A DNA stretch of 64,000 nucleotides from Candidatus Magasanikiibacteriota bacterium (GCA_903893485.1 CAITMK010000008.1:1-64000), one strand, 5' to 3'. Positions 1-8,100 are shown, counted from the first letter of the stretch. Made by a program: numbers and translations. The notes: generated by a model from the sequence alone, not told the origin.

Positions 1-222
1 CCATGTAACCGAAATATTACACGCGCGCCGTTATATATTCGTGCAATTAACCTTACGTATGCGCGAGTTTCTCCAAATAGTTACAGTTCTGTTGTGCGCA
101 TGGTTGTGCATGGTAATAACTTTTTGGTGTCTGGCGAAACCGCTGGGTGGTACCAGGTGAATGTGCCGGACTACGCAAACCCAGTTTGGGTTCCAAAAGC
201 TGATTTCGAGCGGGCACTCTAA
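1..222 (+). CDS. SH3b-domain protein, C-terminal fragment
   Basis: The frame is open from the window edge to TAA at 220-222, so the 5' end lies outside. The 73 visible residues look like one bacterial SH3 (SH3b) repeat: an IRAIN-like first strand, then VVRMVVHGNNFLV, then SGETAGWYQV and a closing PVWVPKADF. Such domains usually bind peptidoglycan or envelope partners at the C-terminus of secreted or anchored proteins. The catalytic or anchoring part is not visible, so the function of the whole protein is unknown. tRNA-His follows on the same strand. Confidence 0.72.
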   Translation, partial: PCNRNITRAPLYIRAINLTYARVSPNSYSSVVRMVVHGNNFLVSGETAGWYQVNVPDYANPVWVPKADFERAL

Positions 223-276
223 GGCTTGATTTTTTTTCGCCACTCTGCTATCATAATTTCGCTACATGTGAATTAT

Positions 277-352
277 GGTGGCCATAGTGAAATGGTTATC
301 ACGCAGGTTTGTGGTACCTGCAGTACGGGTTCGATCCCCGTTGGCCACCCCA
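277..352 (+). tRNA. tRNA-His (GTG)
   Basis: Cloverleaf with anticodon loop TTGTGGT (anticodon 311-313), anticodon stem CAGGT/ACCTG and T-arm ACGGG-TTCGATC-CCCGT. The extra G at -1 (277) opposite C73 is the histidine identity element. The 3' CCA is encoded. Confidence 0.95.
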
Positions 353-359
353 GCAATCT

Positions 360-384
360 CCTCGCCCTAAAGGCGAGGTTTTTG
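360..384 (+). terminator. Intrinsic terminator after tRNA-His
   Basis: CCTCGCC-CTAAA-GGCGAGG stem-loop followed by a T-rich run, 7 nt after the tRNA CCA end. Confidence 0.85.
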
Positions 385-400
385 TTATACTCTAACTCAT

Positions 401-1378
401 ATGAATGATCCAGCCCCGCTCAATAACGAAATAAGCCGAACAAAACCACCCGAACTACCAACAGTGGCGACGACAGATTTAACATTGCACCGAGTCAAAG
501 ACGCGCTTGAATTGAAACCTTTCGAAAAAATTGAATTGCCTCGAAAAAATGGCGGTATCGATATCGCTGCACTTATAAAAATAGGAAAGGGTGGCACGCA
601 CGACGTGTACCGCATTCCCAATCATAGCGGATACGTCATCAAAATTAATCGCGAGCTGCTAAAAAGAAGGTTGCAAAACCCAGATCCAACACTGCCGCCA
701 GAAATTCGAAAACAAGGCGAGCAATATATCGCCGATGAACAAGAAAAGCGTAATGGATTACGCACTCATTTTGGTGCAGAACATTGCCTCGAAGAAGAAC
801 TATTTATAGACAAAATCACCATCGATACCGAAGGTCAAGAAAGAACGGTTGAGGCAATGTTTACGCGGCAAACAACTGGCGAAGGTTTTGCGAGTCAAAC
901 TAAAATTGACATGAGTATCGGTTACGAGAAAAGCGCTCTTGAGGCTAAAAAAATACACCGTTTATTTCATGAGATAGAAGAAGATAAAGAGCTTCAGATT
1001 ATTGTCAAAGAATTTTTAAATAAATTCAAAACCTACGTTGAGATATACGATTTTATTCCCGATCTTGTCGGCGAAGAAAATGTACTTTTTTACAAAAAGG
1101 ATGGTGTATGGACCTATCAAATTGGCAGTGTGCTTAAAGGAGAAACACTTTCACAATTGAATGAAGCACTCAAAATTCTTGAAACAGACCCGTCTAAAAT
1201 CAGTTCAGAGCGTGGTAAAAAAAGTGCACTTGCTAATGGGTTTGCCGTTGGAAGACTGGTAAACACGCTTGGGGCAAAATTAGGAATTGGCACGATACTT
1301 CCAATTACATCAATCGACGAGCAACGATTGGAAAAATACTCAGATCTCTTTGTACCTACTCCCAATTTAGCATTTTAG
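401..1378 (+). CDS. Protein-kinase-fold protein, possibly a pseudokinase
   Basis: 325 aa, unknown family. Around residues 63-85 it has a glycine-rich loop (IGKGGTHDVYRI) and then YVIKIN, which resemble the nucleotide loop and the ATP-positioning lysine of kinase-like folds. Near residue 220, PDLVGEENVLF resembles the catalytic-loop asparagine region, and YQIGSVLKG sits where DFG would be but lacks the aspartate. I infer a divergent or inactive kinase-like protein. The start lies 9 nt after a TATACT box (386-391) with no Shine-Dalgarno, suggesting a very short leader. It converges on the lipoprotein gene across a shared terminator. Confidence 0.5.
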   Translation: MNDPAPLNNEISRTKPPELPTVATTDLTLHRVKDALELKPFEKIELPRKNGGIDIAALIKIGKGGTHDVYRIPNHSGYVIKINRELLKRRLQNPDPTLPPEIRKQGEQYIADEQEKRNGLRTHFGAEHCLEEELFIDKITIDTEGQERTVEAMFTRQTTGEGFASQTKIDMSIGYEKSALEAKKIHRLFHEIEEDKELQIIVKEFLNKFKTYVEIYDFIPDLVGEENVLFYKKDGVWTYQIGSVLKGETLSQLNEALKILETDPSKISSERGKKSALANGFAVGRLVNTLGAKLGIGTILPITSIDEQRLEKYSDLFVPTPNLAF

Positions 1379-1401
1379 ACGAGATAATTAATCCATCTCA
1401 T

Positions 1402-1433
1402 AAAAATTCCTCCCATTTGTGGGAGGAATTTTT
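1402..1433. terminator. Bidirectional intrinsic terminator
   Basis: AAAAATTCCTCCC and GGGAGGAATTTTT form a stem with A-run and T-run on either side, between two convergent genes. Confidence 0.88.
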
Positions 1434-1457
1434 ATTACACCAATCTAGCAATTACTT

Positions 1458-2567
1458 TTACCACTGCGCCGATAAAAACCCTCTGTAATAGCCTCCGTTC
1501 ACCATAATTTTAGAAGTTCCATCAAGATTCATAACATACGGCCCCTTACTTTGAAAATCACTGCCTTTGGTTATTACAGTTGACGCTAAAATTTGACTGT
1601 TCGAAATCACATCAACAAGCTCCGTATCTTTTAATGTCGCAATAATTTTATTTTTTGTAAGGTCGTATTCGTATACTTCCGTTGTGGTATCACCAAGATT
1701 CACGTTCGGAGAAGACAAAACCTTAGTTTCATCGGGTGTAAATGCAATGGTCCCCGTTGGTTCGCCGACTTCTGGAATTACTGAGTGAATATTATTTAAC
1801 AAATCGACAACGCCTAATTGAATTTTATCACTGCCGGCGGTGTATGCAAGATATCTTCCCTGCGATGAAACCGCGAATACCGGATTCAAACTTACATCAG
1901 TTGCAAGAACCGTAATGGTGCCATCACTGATACGAACGCTTTCGACTTGCGATTTATTTTTATCTACAAAATATACGTACTCGCCAACAACCTGAATTTG
2001 ATTATTTATCACATTCCCAATTTTTGTTGTATACACTTTTTTGTTTGACCCATCGGTGTTTGCAACTGAAATATTTCCCTGCGTATCAAGCCAAGCAATA
2101 ACTGAATTATCCGCCGATACCGACCAATCGATAATTGCAGAAAGTACGTTTCCTTTATTTGTATTTTTTGATTGCGTGAAATTTAAAACCTTACTTTCTC
2201 CGGTTACCGCGTCGATCTCTCCAACGCTTGTTATCATTTCAGAACCGCTTAAATAATACACTTTGCTTCCGTACACTTTAATATTGTTTGCAATGCGTTT
2301 AATTAAATCTTTTGGCAAAACAATTTTCTTCGCGACTGATCCGTCAAAATTTAAAAGCGAAGCGGAAGCATCGCTTTGGTCGCTCGTAACAAGTTCAATT
2401 GATTCTTGCTGCGGTTGACTTGGCGCCTGCTGCACTTGTTGTACTTGTGGTTCTGAAAACTGTTTCAGCACCATATTTTGACCCGCGGCCGCTGGCTGAG
2501 CTTTTTCTGAACACCCCGCACCTACAAGCAATAGTGCGACAGGAATAACGATATACGCCAATTTCAT
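1458..2567 (-). CDS. Lipoprotein with WD40/TolB-like beta-propeller
   Basis: 369 aa. The N-terminus is a lipoprotein signal peptide with lipobox LVGAGC (Cys19), followed by a Gln/Pro-rich linker to about residue 60. The rest contains repeated short strands of the type 'DNSVIAWLDTQGNISVANTDGS' and 'GRYLAYTAGSDKIQLGVVD', as in TolB-like or WD40-like propellers. It would sit on the outer face of the membrane. No catalytic residues are recognisable; a binding or scaffold role is inference. Confidence 0.62.
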   Translation of the reverse strand: MKLAYIVIPVALLLVGAGCSEKAQPAAAGQNMVLKQFSEPQVQQVQQAPSQPQQESIELVTSDQSDASASLLNFDGSVAKKIVLPKDLIKRIANNIKVYGSKVYYLSGSEMITSVGEIDAVTGESKVLNFTQSKNTNKGNVLSAIIDWSVSADNSVIAWLDTQGNISVANTDGSNKKVYTTKIGNVINNQIQVVGEYVYFVDKNKSQVESVRISDGTITVLATDVSLNPVFAVSSQGRYLAYTAGSDKIQLGVVDLLNNIHSVIPEVGEPTGTIAFTPDETKVLSSPNVNLGDTTTEVYEYDLTKNKIIATLKDTELVDVISNSQILASTVITKGSDFQSKGPYVMNLDGTSKIMVNGGYYRGFLSAQW

Positions 2568-2645
2568 ATTTATTTGTAATTTACCTCAGTATAGCACAAA
2601 AAAATATATAAAATTTGAAATGAAATTTCACGAACACATGTGCGG

Positions 2646-3344
2646 TCAGCACGCAGCCTCAATCAAAATAAAATCAGAATTTTTATGTGCCAAGATTTCA
2701 ATTTTTTGATCGCCCGTAATACGTAATTGATCGCCTTCTTCGGCCGTGACGCCATTGATCTGAAGCGAGCCCGTAGTGACATACACAAATACACCAAATC
2801 CTGAATTGCAAATATGTGTTATCTTATTTTCCGCGTCCAGAAGCCCGCGATAAATTATCGCATCAGCTTGCATGACCAAGCTTTCAGTATTTGCGTTGCC
2901 AGAAATTAATTTGGTTAACGCATTTTGTTGCAACAAACCATTAAAATCTTTTTGTGCATATGCCGGCACCAACCCTTGCACCCGCGGCATAATCCAAATC
3001 TGATATAAATGCACGGGCGCTGCAGATTCATTCGTTTCCGCATGAATCACACCAAGGCCCGCGGACATGTATTGCACTTCGCCAGCCGCAATCACACCAC
3101 GATTGCCCATATTATCTTTGTGAACAAGCTCACCTTCCAAAACAATGGTTACAATTTCCATATCCGCATGCGGATGATTTGGAAATCCTGAATGCGCGGC
3201 GATCGTGTCGTCATTAAAAACACGTAGCGCGCCAAAATGTACATTTTTGGGATCATAATAATCCGCAAATGAAAATAAATGCGCGGTTGTTAAAAAACCC
3301 ATCCGATTAACGTAACGATGCGCCGCGGGAATATGTTCGATCAT
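2646..3344 (-). CDS. Pirin family protein
   Basis: 232 aa, normal length for a bacterial pirin (YhhW type). The N-terminal cupin carries the family metal signature: SGFPNHPHADMEIVT and, about 40 residues later, LGVIHAETN, giving two His of HPH plus His and Glu. The RMGFL and FADYYDP segments are also typical. Family members are cytoplasmic, and some oxidise quercetin. The physiological substrate cannot be read from sequence. Confidence 0.88.
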   Translation of the reverse strand: MIEHIPAAHRYVNRMGFLTTAHLFSFADYYDPKNVHFGALRVFNDDTIAAHSGFPNHPHADMEIVTIVLEGELVHKDNMGNRGVIAAGEVQYMSAGLGVIHAETNESAAPVHLYQIWIMPRVQGLVPAYAQKDFNGLLQQNALTKLISGNANTESLVMQADAIIYRGLLDAENKITHICNSGFGVFVYVTTGSLQINGVTAEEGDQLRITGDQKIEILAHKNSDFILIEAAC

Positions 3345-3450
3345 ATAAATCTACTTTATACGATTCTTGAAAATAAAGCGAACAAAATGCCGAAAAAAAA
3401 ATACATTTTCTTGAGATACTGTTATACTGTATATAATTAATATTTCGAAT

Positions 3451-3846
3451 ATGTCATATCACATCAACATCATCGAGGCAGCACGCGCAAATACCTATTT
3501 TCGCCAAGTGCTTTTTACTGGCGCGCGCAGTCAATTAGTTGTCATGGCGCTTCAGCCGGGCGAAGACATTGGCGCCGAAGTACACGAACATGTCGAACAA
3601 ACATTAATTTTTTTGAACGGCACGGGCACCGCGGTTTTAGACGGAGTAACCTCGGAAATTAAAGCCGGCGATGCGTATGTTGTAACCCCGGGCACGGAAC
3701 ATAATTTTACCAATACCAGTAACGAAGTGGTAAAAATTTACACCATTTATGCGCCACCAAATCACATTGCGGGCAAAATCCACAAAACCAAAGGCGATGC
3801 TATGATGGACCAAGCCGACGAGGACTTTGGCGAAGAAGTTGAATAA
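3451..3846 (+). CDS. Small cupin-domain protein
   Basis: 131 aa, single cupin barrel. Motif 1 is EVHEHVEQTLIFLNGTG and motif 2 is GDAYVVTPGTEHNFTN, so two His, a Gln/Glu and a late His are available for metal binding. Similar small cupins are annotated as mannose-6-phosphate-isomerase-like or as sensor barrels; the ligand is unknown. It is divergent from pirin, and the intervening region has TATACT/TATAAT-like boxes, so the two may share a control region. Confidence 0.8.
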   Translation: MSYHINIIEAARANTYFRQVLFTGARSQLVVMALQPGEDIGAEVHEHVEQTLIFLNGTGTAVLDGVTSEIKAGDAYVVTPGTEHNFTNTSNEVVKIYTIYAPPNHIAGKIHKTKGDAMMDQADEDFGEEVE

Positions 3847-3881
3847 ACCAGCAAATCCAGGCGAAAATCGAGCATGCCCCG

Positions 3882-3910
3882 TTGACATCTGTCGCGGGGC
3901 ATGTTACATT
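3882..3910 (+). promoter_or_regulatory. Sigma70-type promoter with 5'-UTR hairpin
   Basis: TTGACA-N17-TACATT. The expected transcript starts near 3917 and contains hairpin GGCGCTA-AACC-TAGCGCC (3923-3940), then TTTGGAG before ATG 3963. Confidence 0.8.
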
Positions 3911-3962
3911 TTATACTCACTTGGCGCTAAACCTAGCGCCCCAAGCGTTCTTTGGAGACATC

Positions 3963-4559
3963 ATGCGAAAACGAGAACTTAAGCAACCGCAAACGAGAAC
4001 CGATATCTCGGACCCCGCCATCACCGGCGAAATCGCAGGGCTCATGAACGGAATTGCCTCATGCCATACCATGTTTGGCTACAGCACCGTTGCCATGTTC
4101 CTGCGCCTCATGAAAAAGGTGCGCGGCGAAAAGCTCTGGGACAAATACCGCGCCTGGCGTCAGAAGCAAGATCGCGAATCCGAATTGGGCCATTCTTTTG
4201 CAGACTTTGTGTCTGCGACGATTCTGAACGAAGGATTGCGCCTGACAACGCCGCGAAACTGCCACAAGCGCGCCAATCCGTCGGAGCACGTCGTCACGCT
4301 CAACAAGGTACACGCTGAGTTGGAACACCTGGGCCGTACCTTGCCGGGCACCAACAAATTCAGCCACTTCGCCGACGTGCACTTCGAGAACACGGATTCC
4401 GTGGCCATGAACAGCGTCGTTGGCCCGCTGCTTTGCGCGAACTGCCCGCACAGTGGCTGCAAATTCAACATGAATGCCAAGCGGCCGCGGCTTTTGCACT
4501 ACACCAAGGCATTCTCGCACACGGCGGCAGCCTCGAATCCGCCGACGCACGCGGCCTAA
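3963..4559 (+). CDS. Hypothetical protein, GC-rich class, Cys cluster
   Basis: 198 aa, not recognised. The ATG at 3963 is chosen because TTTGGAG lies 6 nt upstream and the longer frame would begin inside the promoter. The protein is mixed alpha and hydrophilic with no signal peptide. Near residues 163-170 the motif CANCPHSGC could bind a metal or a disulfide partner. Base composition is clearly more GC-rich than the flanking cupin and pirin genes. It is monocistronic between its own promoter and terminator, one of the GC-rich units described in the findings. Confidence 0.7.
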   Translation: MRKRELKQPQTRTDISDPAITGEIAGLMNGIASCHTMFGYSTVAMFLRLMKKVRGEKLWDKYRAWRQKQDRESELGHSFADFVSATILNEGLRLTTPRNCHKRANPSEHVVTLNKVHAELEHLGRTLPGTNKFSHFADVHFENTDSVAMNSVVGPLLCANCPHSGCKFNMNAKRPRLLHYTKAFSHTAAASNPPTHAA

Positions 4560-4580
4560 CTGGCCACGTCAACATCAACC

Positions 4581-4633
4581 GTCCTCACACTCAGTGATTT
4601 GCTACGCGCAAGTCAGGTGTGAGGCGTTTTTTT
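4581..4633 (+). terminator. Intrinsic terminator
   Basis: CCTCACAC (4583-4590) pairs with GTGTGAGG (4617-4624), followed by a run of T. It ends just short of the convergent Nudix stop. Confidence 0.85.
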
Positions 4634-4636
4634 ATT

Positions 4637-5101
4637 TTATTTTGTAACCTTTTCCAAAAATGCCAATGTGTTGGCGCGAATACCCGGCTTAATATTAAAT
4701 GCCGGATCCGCAATTTCAGCCGCCGTAAACCATCGAATATCGTGATGCTCTGCGGGCGCTAATACTGGCTGCGCAGAAAGTGCGCGCGCAAAATATGCAA
4801 AATTTACATGGCGGTGCGTTGCTGAAATTTCGTGCACATCAACAATTTCAGGCCGCAACAACATTTTGGTACCCGGAAATTCGCCAGGAAATTTTTCGGA
4901 AATCATTTCAATTGGCAAGCCGCATTCTTCTTGTACTTCGCGCACCAAGGCTTCGTCAGTGTCTTCGTTTAATTCAATATGGCCGCCAACCGGCAACCAG
5001 GTTTGCAACGCTTTGTGATCAATAAGTAATGTTTTAGGCTCAGTTGGATGCAAAATAAAACAGGTAACCGTAAAATCAACTTGTTCGTGGACATGGGCCA
5101 T
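4637..5101 (-). CDS. Nudix hydrolase
   Basis: 154 aa. The Nudix box is complete: GGHIELNEDTDEALVREVQEECGL, matching GX5EX7REUXEEXGU, with the Glu residues that bind Mg2+. The fold suits hydrolysis of a nucleoside diphosphate linked to another group. Substrate not predictable. It starts 1 nt after the stop of the GIY-YIG gene, so the two are probably co-transcribed. Confidence 0.9.
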   Translation of the reverse strand: MAHVHEQVDFTVTCFILHPTEPKTLLIDHKALQTWLPVGGHIELNEDTDEALVREVQEECGLPIEMISEKFPGEFPGTKMLLRPEIVDVHEISATHRHVNFAYFARALSAQPVLAPAEHHDIRWFTAAEIADPAFNIKPGIRANTLAFLEKVTK

Positions 5102-5102
5102 A

Positions 5103-5342
5103 TTATTTTATAAGTTTTAATTTTTCCTCGCGCGACAGCTGCTTTAATTTATATTCAGCTTTAGATGCAGTACTGCGCGAGCGAAATTTTTTAGTGTACA
5201 CCAATTCCACGGGACGGCGGGCGTGCGTATATTTGGCACCGCGAGGCGAAGTGTTATGTTCCAGCACCCGGCGCGCCACATCGGTGGTAATGCCGGTATA
5301 CAATGTGTCGTCGGCGCAGCGAAGAAGGTACAGATAATACAT
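5103..5342 (-). CDS. GIY-YIG domain endonuclease-like protein
   Basis: 79 aa, the usual size of stand-alone YhbQ/UvrC-type GIY-YIG proteins. It opens with MYYLYLLRCADDTLYTGIT, holding the Tyr and Gly of the GIY and YIG strands, then DVARRVLEHN with the catalytic Arg, and a later HN and Glu. The start at 5342 is chosen because the module begins exactly there; a longer upstream reading would run antisense through the next gene. Role in cells is unknown for the family. Confidence 0.88.
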   Translation of the reverse strand: MYYLYLLRCADDTLYTGITTDVARRVLEHNTSPRGAKYTHARRPVELVYTKKFRSRSTASKAEYKLKQLSREEKLKLIK

Positions 5343-5377
5343 GGCCCCTAGTGTATCACAAAACGCGCGTGCAGGCA

Positions 5378-5406
5378 TTGACTTTTTATGGTTTTCAACG
5401 TAGGCT
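5378..5406 (+). promoter_or_regulatory. Sigma70-type promoter
   Basis: TTGACT-N17-TAGGCT. The GGAG Shine-Dalgarno before ATG 5445 falls inside a small CTGG-AGA-CCAG hairpin, which could limit initiation. Confidence 0.72.
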
Positions 5407-5444
5407 GAGCAGCAGATCCTTAACACACAACCCCTGGAGACCAG

Positions 5445-6053
5445 ATGGCTAACATCACCCTGAATGTGCGCATGACTTTGCAAGAGTTCAATCTTGCCAA
5501 CACGGGCACCAAACACCTCACGACGACCATGGATTACCTGTGGGAAATCGCCGCGCTTTGCCCGGAAAAGCTCAGCACTCCGGAGTCGCGGACGTGGGAA
5601 ACCAGCTACCTGAAAATCGCTGGCTTGAAGCAGCTCGAAGGCACCGCAAATCTGCTTTCCGCATGCGATAGCATGAGATACGCATGCTCGGACGACCGGC
5701 GCAAGGCGCGCCAGCGGATTTTCGAGACGTGCATGTACTTTCACCTGGCCGCGGCGATCGAACTGGCGGAAAAGGGCCCAGCGTATGCTGTAGAGTTTTC
5801 CAAATACCTGGCGAAATTCTATGCGCGGTACAACAACAAGGTGTATCCGTTCTTGATGAGCAGCATGGAAAACTTCCTGGCGATTCGCGATTTGGTTTGC
5901 GAACACGCCGTGCGGTTTCCCGAAGCGCTGCGAGCGCTGGCGATCGACATGATCGTGATGACCACGCCAAACGATCTGCGCGCACGCGCACTGCTGATGA
6001 CGAGCTATGCGCTCGATCACTGCCAGGAAACAACTGCAATCCAAAAGGAGTAG
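5445..6053 (+). CDS. Hypothetical protein, first of a tandem paralogous pair
   Basis: 202 aa, helical, no signal peptide. Its product is clearly homologous to the next one: both carry ...ETC-YFHL-AAI-LA... near residue 95 and IRDLVCE near residue 150, with similar spacing throughout. No known family is recognised. Start supported by CTGGAG 7 nt upstream. GC-rich codon use. With its neighbour it forms the only two-gene unit of the GC-rich class. Confidence 0.75.
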   Translation: MANITLNVRMTLQEFNLANTGTKHLTTTMDYLWEIAALCPEKLSTPESRTWETSYLKIAGLKQLEGTANLLSACDSMRYACSDDRRKARQRIFETCMYFHLAAAIELAEKGPAYAVEFSKYLAKFYARYNNKVYPFLMSSMENFLAIRDLVCEHAVRFPEALRALAIDMIVMTTPNDLRARALLMTSYALDHCQETTAIQKE

Positions 6054-6056
6054 ACT

Positions 6057-6680
6057 ATGCGTCATTCAATCGACCCGGCGCTGATTATCGTGGTCCGGGA
6101 GTTCAACGCTAACGTTATGAACAAGCGTCACCGGATGCTGCTCCTGACCAACATCATGGAGATCGCGGAGCTCTGTCCGCCGTTTCTTGGCCCGCGCGAA
6201 TCAAAGGAATGGATACTGACCGGTTTTTTTGCGCCAAACCTAGACCAGTTCAAAGGAACAGCGCATCTGATTGCGCTTTGTGAAAGCGTCCAAGAGACCA
6301 TCGTGATTCAGCGGCAAATCGAGGCGTGCCGGCGCATTCTCGAGACGTGCGTGTACTTTCACCTGGAGGCGGCGATCAACCTGGCGCGAGCAGATTCTGG
6401 CTACGCGAAGGAGTTCGTGGACTACATCCGGGTGTTCAAGCCGCGCCTGAGCGACACACTCATTCCATCCATCATGACCTGCAGCGAAAACTTCGTGGCA
6501 ATTCGTGACCTGGTTTGCGAAGGCTCAGAATTTTTGCCCGAGGCACTCAGCGAATTTGCGGTGGAGCTCATCTGCCGCGGCACATTGGAGGGCACAAATA
6601 GCCATTCGCTCTTATTGGCAACCTACGGCCTGCAAGATGTGTACGCTCGCCGCGAGCGGGAGCGGGCGGAAATGTCGTAG
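6057..6680 (+). CDS. Hypothetical protein, second of a tandem paralogous pair
   Basis: 207 aa. Shares with the upstream protein the blocks ETCVYFHLEAAINLA, the Y-KEF/EF-Y segment and NFVAIRDLVCE. It begins 3 nt after the upstream stop, with AGGAG in the intergenic bases, so translation is probably coupled. The divergence (roughly one third identity by eye) implies an old duplication with both copies kept. The C-terminus is Arg/Glu-rich. Function unknown. Confidence 0.75.
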   Translation: MRHSIDPALIIVVREFNANVMNKRHRMLLLTNIMEIAELCPPFLGPRESKEWILTGFFAPNLDQFKGTAHLIALCESVQETIVIQRQIEACRRILETCVYFHLEAAINLARADSGYAKEFVDYIRVFKPRLSDTLIPSIMTCSENFVAIRDLVCEGSEFLPEALSEFAVELICRGTLEGTNSHSLLLATYGLQDVYARRERERAEMS

Positions 6681-6700
6681 GCGAAAAAAACAACAGAACA

Positions 6701-6737
6701 CGCGCGAAGCCTCGGAAGGGTTTCGCGCGATTTTTTT
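6701..6737 (+). terminator. Intrinsic terminator
   Basis: CGCGCGAA (6701-6708) pairs with TTCGCGCG (6722-6729), followed by A and seven T. Confidence 0.9.
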
Positions 6738-6744
6738 ATCGCAA

Positions 6745-6979
6745 TAAAAAAACAGCCCCAATCTTGGTAGACTGAGGTGCGACAAATGCGGGTTAGTTGT
6801 GCGGAGTATTCAGCGCGTTGCTTATCAGCGGTGTTACCCACCAAATCCGTGTGCACTCCTTAACGATGCACCGGGATAAGTTGCTACTGGTACTGAGGGA
6901 CGGTCGCGCAGGTTAGTGCGGAAATTTGCAGATGTTTGTGAGGAATTCAGAGAAGTTATAAGGATTCCGCACACTTGTC
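6745..6979 (-). ncRNA. Candidate structured non-coding RNA, family unknown
   Basis: The 6681-7106 gap has no convincing reading frame, but its lower strand holds a promoter (6986-7014), about 235 nt of transcript and a hairpin plus T7 end near 6746-6772 (CCAA/TTGG with CAG/CTG). Helices seen: GTGCGGAA pairs with TTCCGCAC early in the RNA, and the same GTGCGGA can instead pair with TCCGCAC far downstream; CTTATC/GATAAG encloses GGTG/CACC. It lacks the conserved cores of RNase P RNA, tmRNA and SRP RNA. The mutually exclusive pairings suggest a switching or trans-acting RNA; this is inference. Confidence 0.5.
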
Positions 6980-6985
6980 AGGGTC

Positions 6986-7014
6986 ATTAGGCCACAAAAC
7001 GGGGATTTTGTCAA
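6986..7014 (-). promoter_or_regulatory. Promoter of candidate ncRNA
   Basis: Lower strand TTGACA-N17-CCTAAT, the same geometry as the promoters of the GC-rich genes. Confidence 0.6.
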
Positions 7015-7043
7015 GGGGTGCGCTTAAATAATAATTTGGCAAA

Positions 7044-7090
7044 ATAAAAATCGACCGCGCCGTCCTGGTTAAGAGGACGACGGGCCGAGG
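7044..7090 (-). terminator. Intrinsic terminator
   Basis: Lower-strand stem around CCGTCGTCCT/AGGACGGCG followed by ATTTTTATTTT, just after the 83-aa gene. Confidence 0.75.
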
Positions 7091-7106
7091 ACTGAAACTG
7101 CGGGTA

Positions 7107-7358
7107 TTATGCCAGCGCGATCGCGTGTTCAGCGATCAACAGACGAATCGCGGCCGGCGCACGAAGCCACATCGGCAGCATGATGACCGCAAAATCGATC
7201 GAGGCAACCACGTACGAGTCGCCGTTCACATCGACGACCGCATCGACGTGGTAGCGCCGAAACGCAACCCCGCGCGCGACCCCTTCCAGGATCGTCACGA
7301 TGAGGTATTGGTTGTGGATCAAACTGATCAGAATACGATTGGACGGAGCGAGGTTCAT
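7107..7358 (-). CDS. Small hypothetical protein (83 aa), GC-rich class
   Basis: 83 aa from ATG 7358, which is preceded by TTTGGAGTTCC. The longer frame to 7460 would begin inside the promoter and is rejected. The sequence alternates short hydrophobic strands (YLIVTILEGVARGVAF, DSYVVASIDFAVIMLP) with charged turns, suggesting a small beta-rich protein rather than a clear membrane protein. No family recognised. Own promoter, a GCTAAC/GTTAGC 5'-UTR hairpin and own terminator. Confidence 0.65.
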   Translation of the reverse strand: MNLAPSNRILISLIHNQYLIVTILEGVARGVAFRRYHVDAVVDVNGDSYVVASIDFAVIMLPMWLRAPAAIRLLIAEHAIALA

Positions 7359-7431
7359 TGGAACTCCAAATGGCAAAAGAATCGAGAAACGTTGATGTCC
7401 TGACGCTAACGAGGTGTTAGCCGAACAATGC

Positions 7432-7460
7432 AGCGTATCAGATTTTGGCCAAATTGTCAA
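7432..7460 (-). promoter_or_regulatory. Sigma70-type promoter with 5'-UTR hairpin
   Basis: Lower strand TTGACA-N17-TACGCT. The leader carries GCTAAC-ACCTC-GTTAGC shortly after the expected start. Confidence 0.8.
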
Positions 7461-7475
7461 GTATGGCCACTAAAA

Positions 7476-8063
7476 TTATTTGGAAATCTTGTAGGAATAG
7501 ATCATGGCGCCAAATGACGCGATTGCGATGGGCGCAATCAGCAGCGCGACGGTAATTTGTGGATTTCCAGCCAAAAGCCCGGCAAGGGACACGGCAGCGG
7601 CGATTTTGTACATGCGGCCACCTACCTCGTGCGTGCGGCGCCATACATCCGCGTCTTTTAGCGTCCATGGCGTGCGAATACCAACATAAAAATTTTGTGG
7701 GGTCGTCTGCAGCAGCGCCCCAAGTGCATACATAAACGCCGCAAACGCGGGCACTAGAAGCGTCATAAAATTAAATCGCGCACCCATGTTCCACACCAGG
7801 GTGAGCACATGTACGTATGCCAAAAATGCGATGATAGAAAGCCAATAGCCGTCAAAGTTTTTTAGCCGCGGCCCAAACGCTGCAACAAGCACCATAATTG
7901 CCGGCAACAAAAACACCCCAAACGCCTTTGGCATCTGCCCCGTGGCATGATTATTAATATCCCAATGCGACGCGATCTGCGCGGGCAGCTGCGGGTAGAT
8001 TATTGCCGAGGCAATAAGGGTGGCGGAGAGGATGAGATAGGTGAGGCGGAGGTGGTGGGACAT
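7476..8063 (-). CDS. SdpI/DUF1648-like membrane protein
   Basis: 195 aa with about five membrane segments. The N-terminal segment followed by YPQLPAQIASHWDINNHATG and the later NFYVGIRTPWTLKDADVWRRTHEVGGRMYK are hallmarks of the SdpI family, whose founding member gives immunity to the SdpC toxin in Bacillus. Start at 8063 fits the family N-terminus, though 8090 is also possible. Here it stands alone, without sdpABC, so an immunity role is not implied. Confidence 0.82.
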   Translation of the reverse strand: MSHHLRLTYLILSATLIASAIIYPQLPAQIASHWDINNHATGQMPKAFGVFLLPAIMVLVAAFGPRLKNFDGYWLSIIAFLAYVHVLTLVWNMGARFNFMTLLVPAFAAFMYALGALLQTTPQNFYVGIRTPWTLKDADVWRRTHEVGGRMYKIAAAVSLAGLLAGNPQITVALLIAPIAIASFGAMIYSYKISK

Positions 8064-8100
8064 ATGGGGGGAAACGCTGCTGAAAATCATCAACGTCAAA

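Noticed and set aside
5343..6065. N-terminal extension of the GIY-YIG frame to 320 aa
   Set aside because: It would run antisense through the next gene; the GIY-YIG module begins exactly at the internal Met.
6745..6856. Short minus-strand reading frame within the candidate ncRNA
   Set aside because: It has no stop before the transcript's terminator and would read on into the antisense of the next gene.
6745..6979. RNase P RNA, tmRNA or SRP RNA at the candidate ncRNA
   Set aside because: None of their conserved core sequences or end structures (such as a tRNA-like domain) is visible on either strand.
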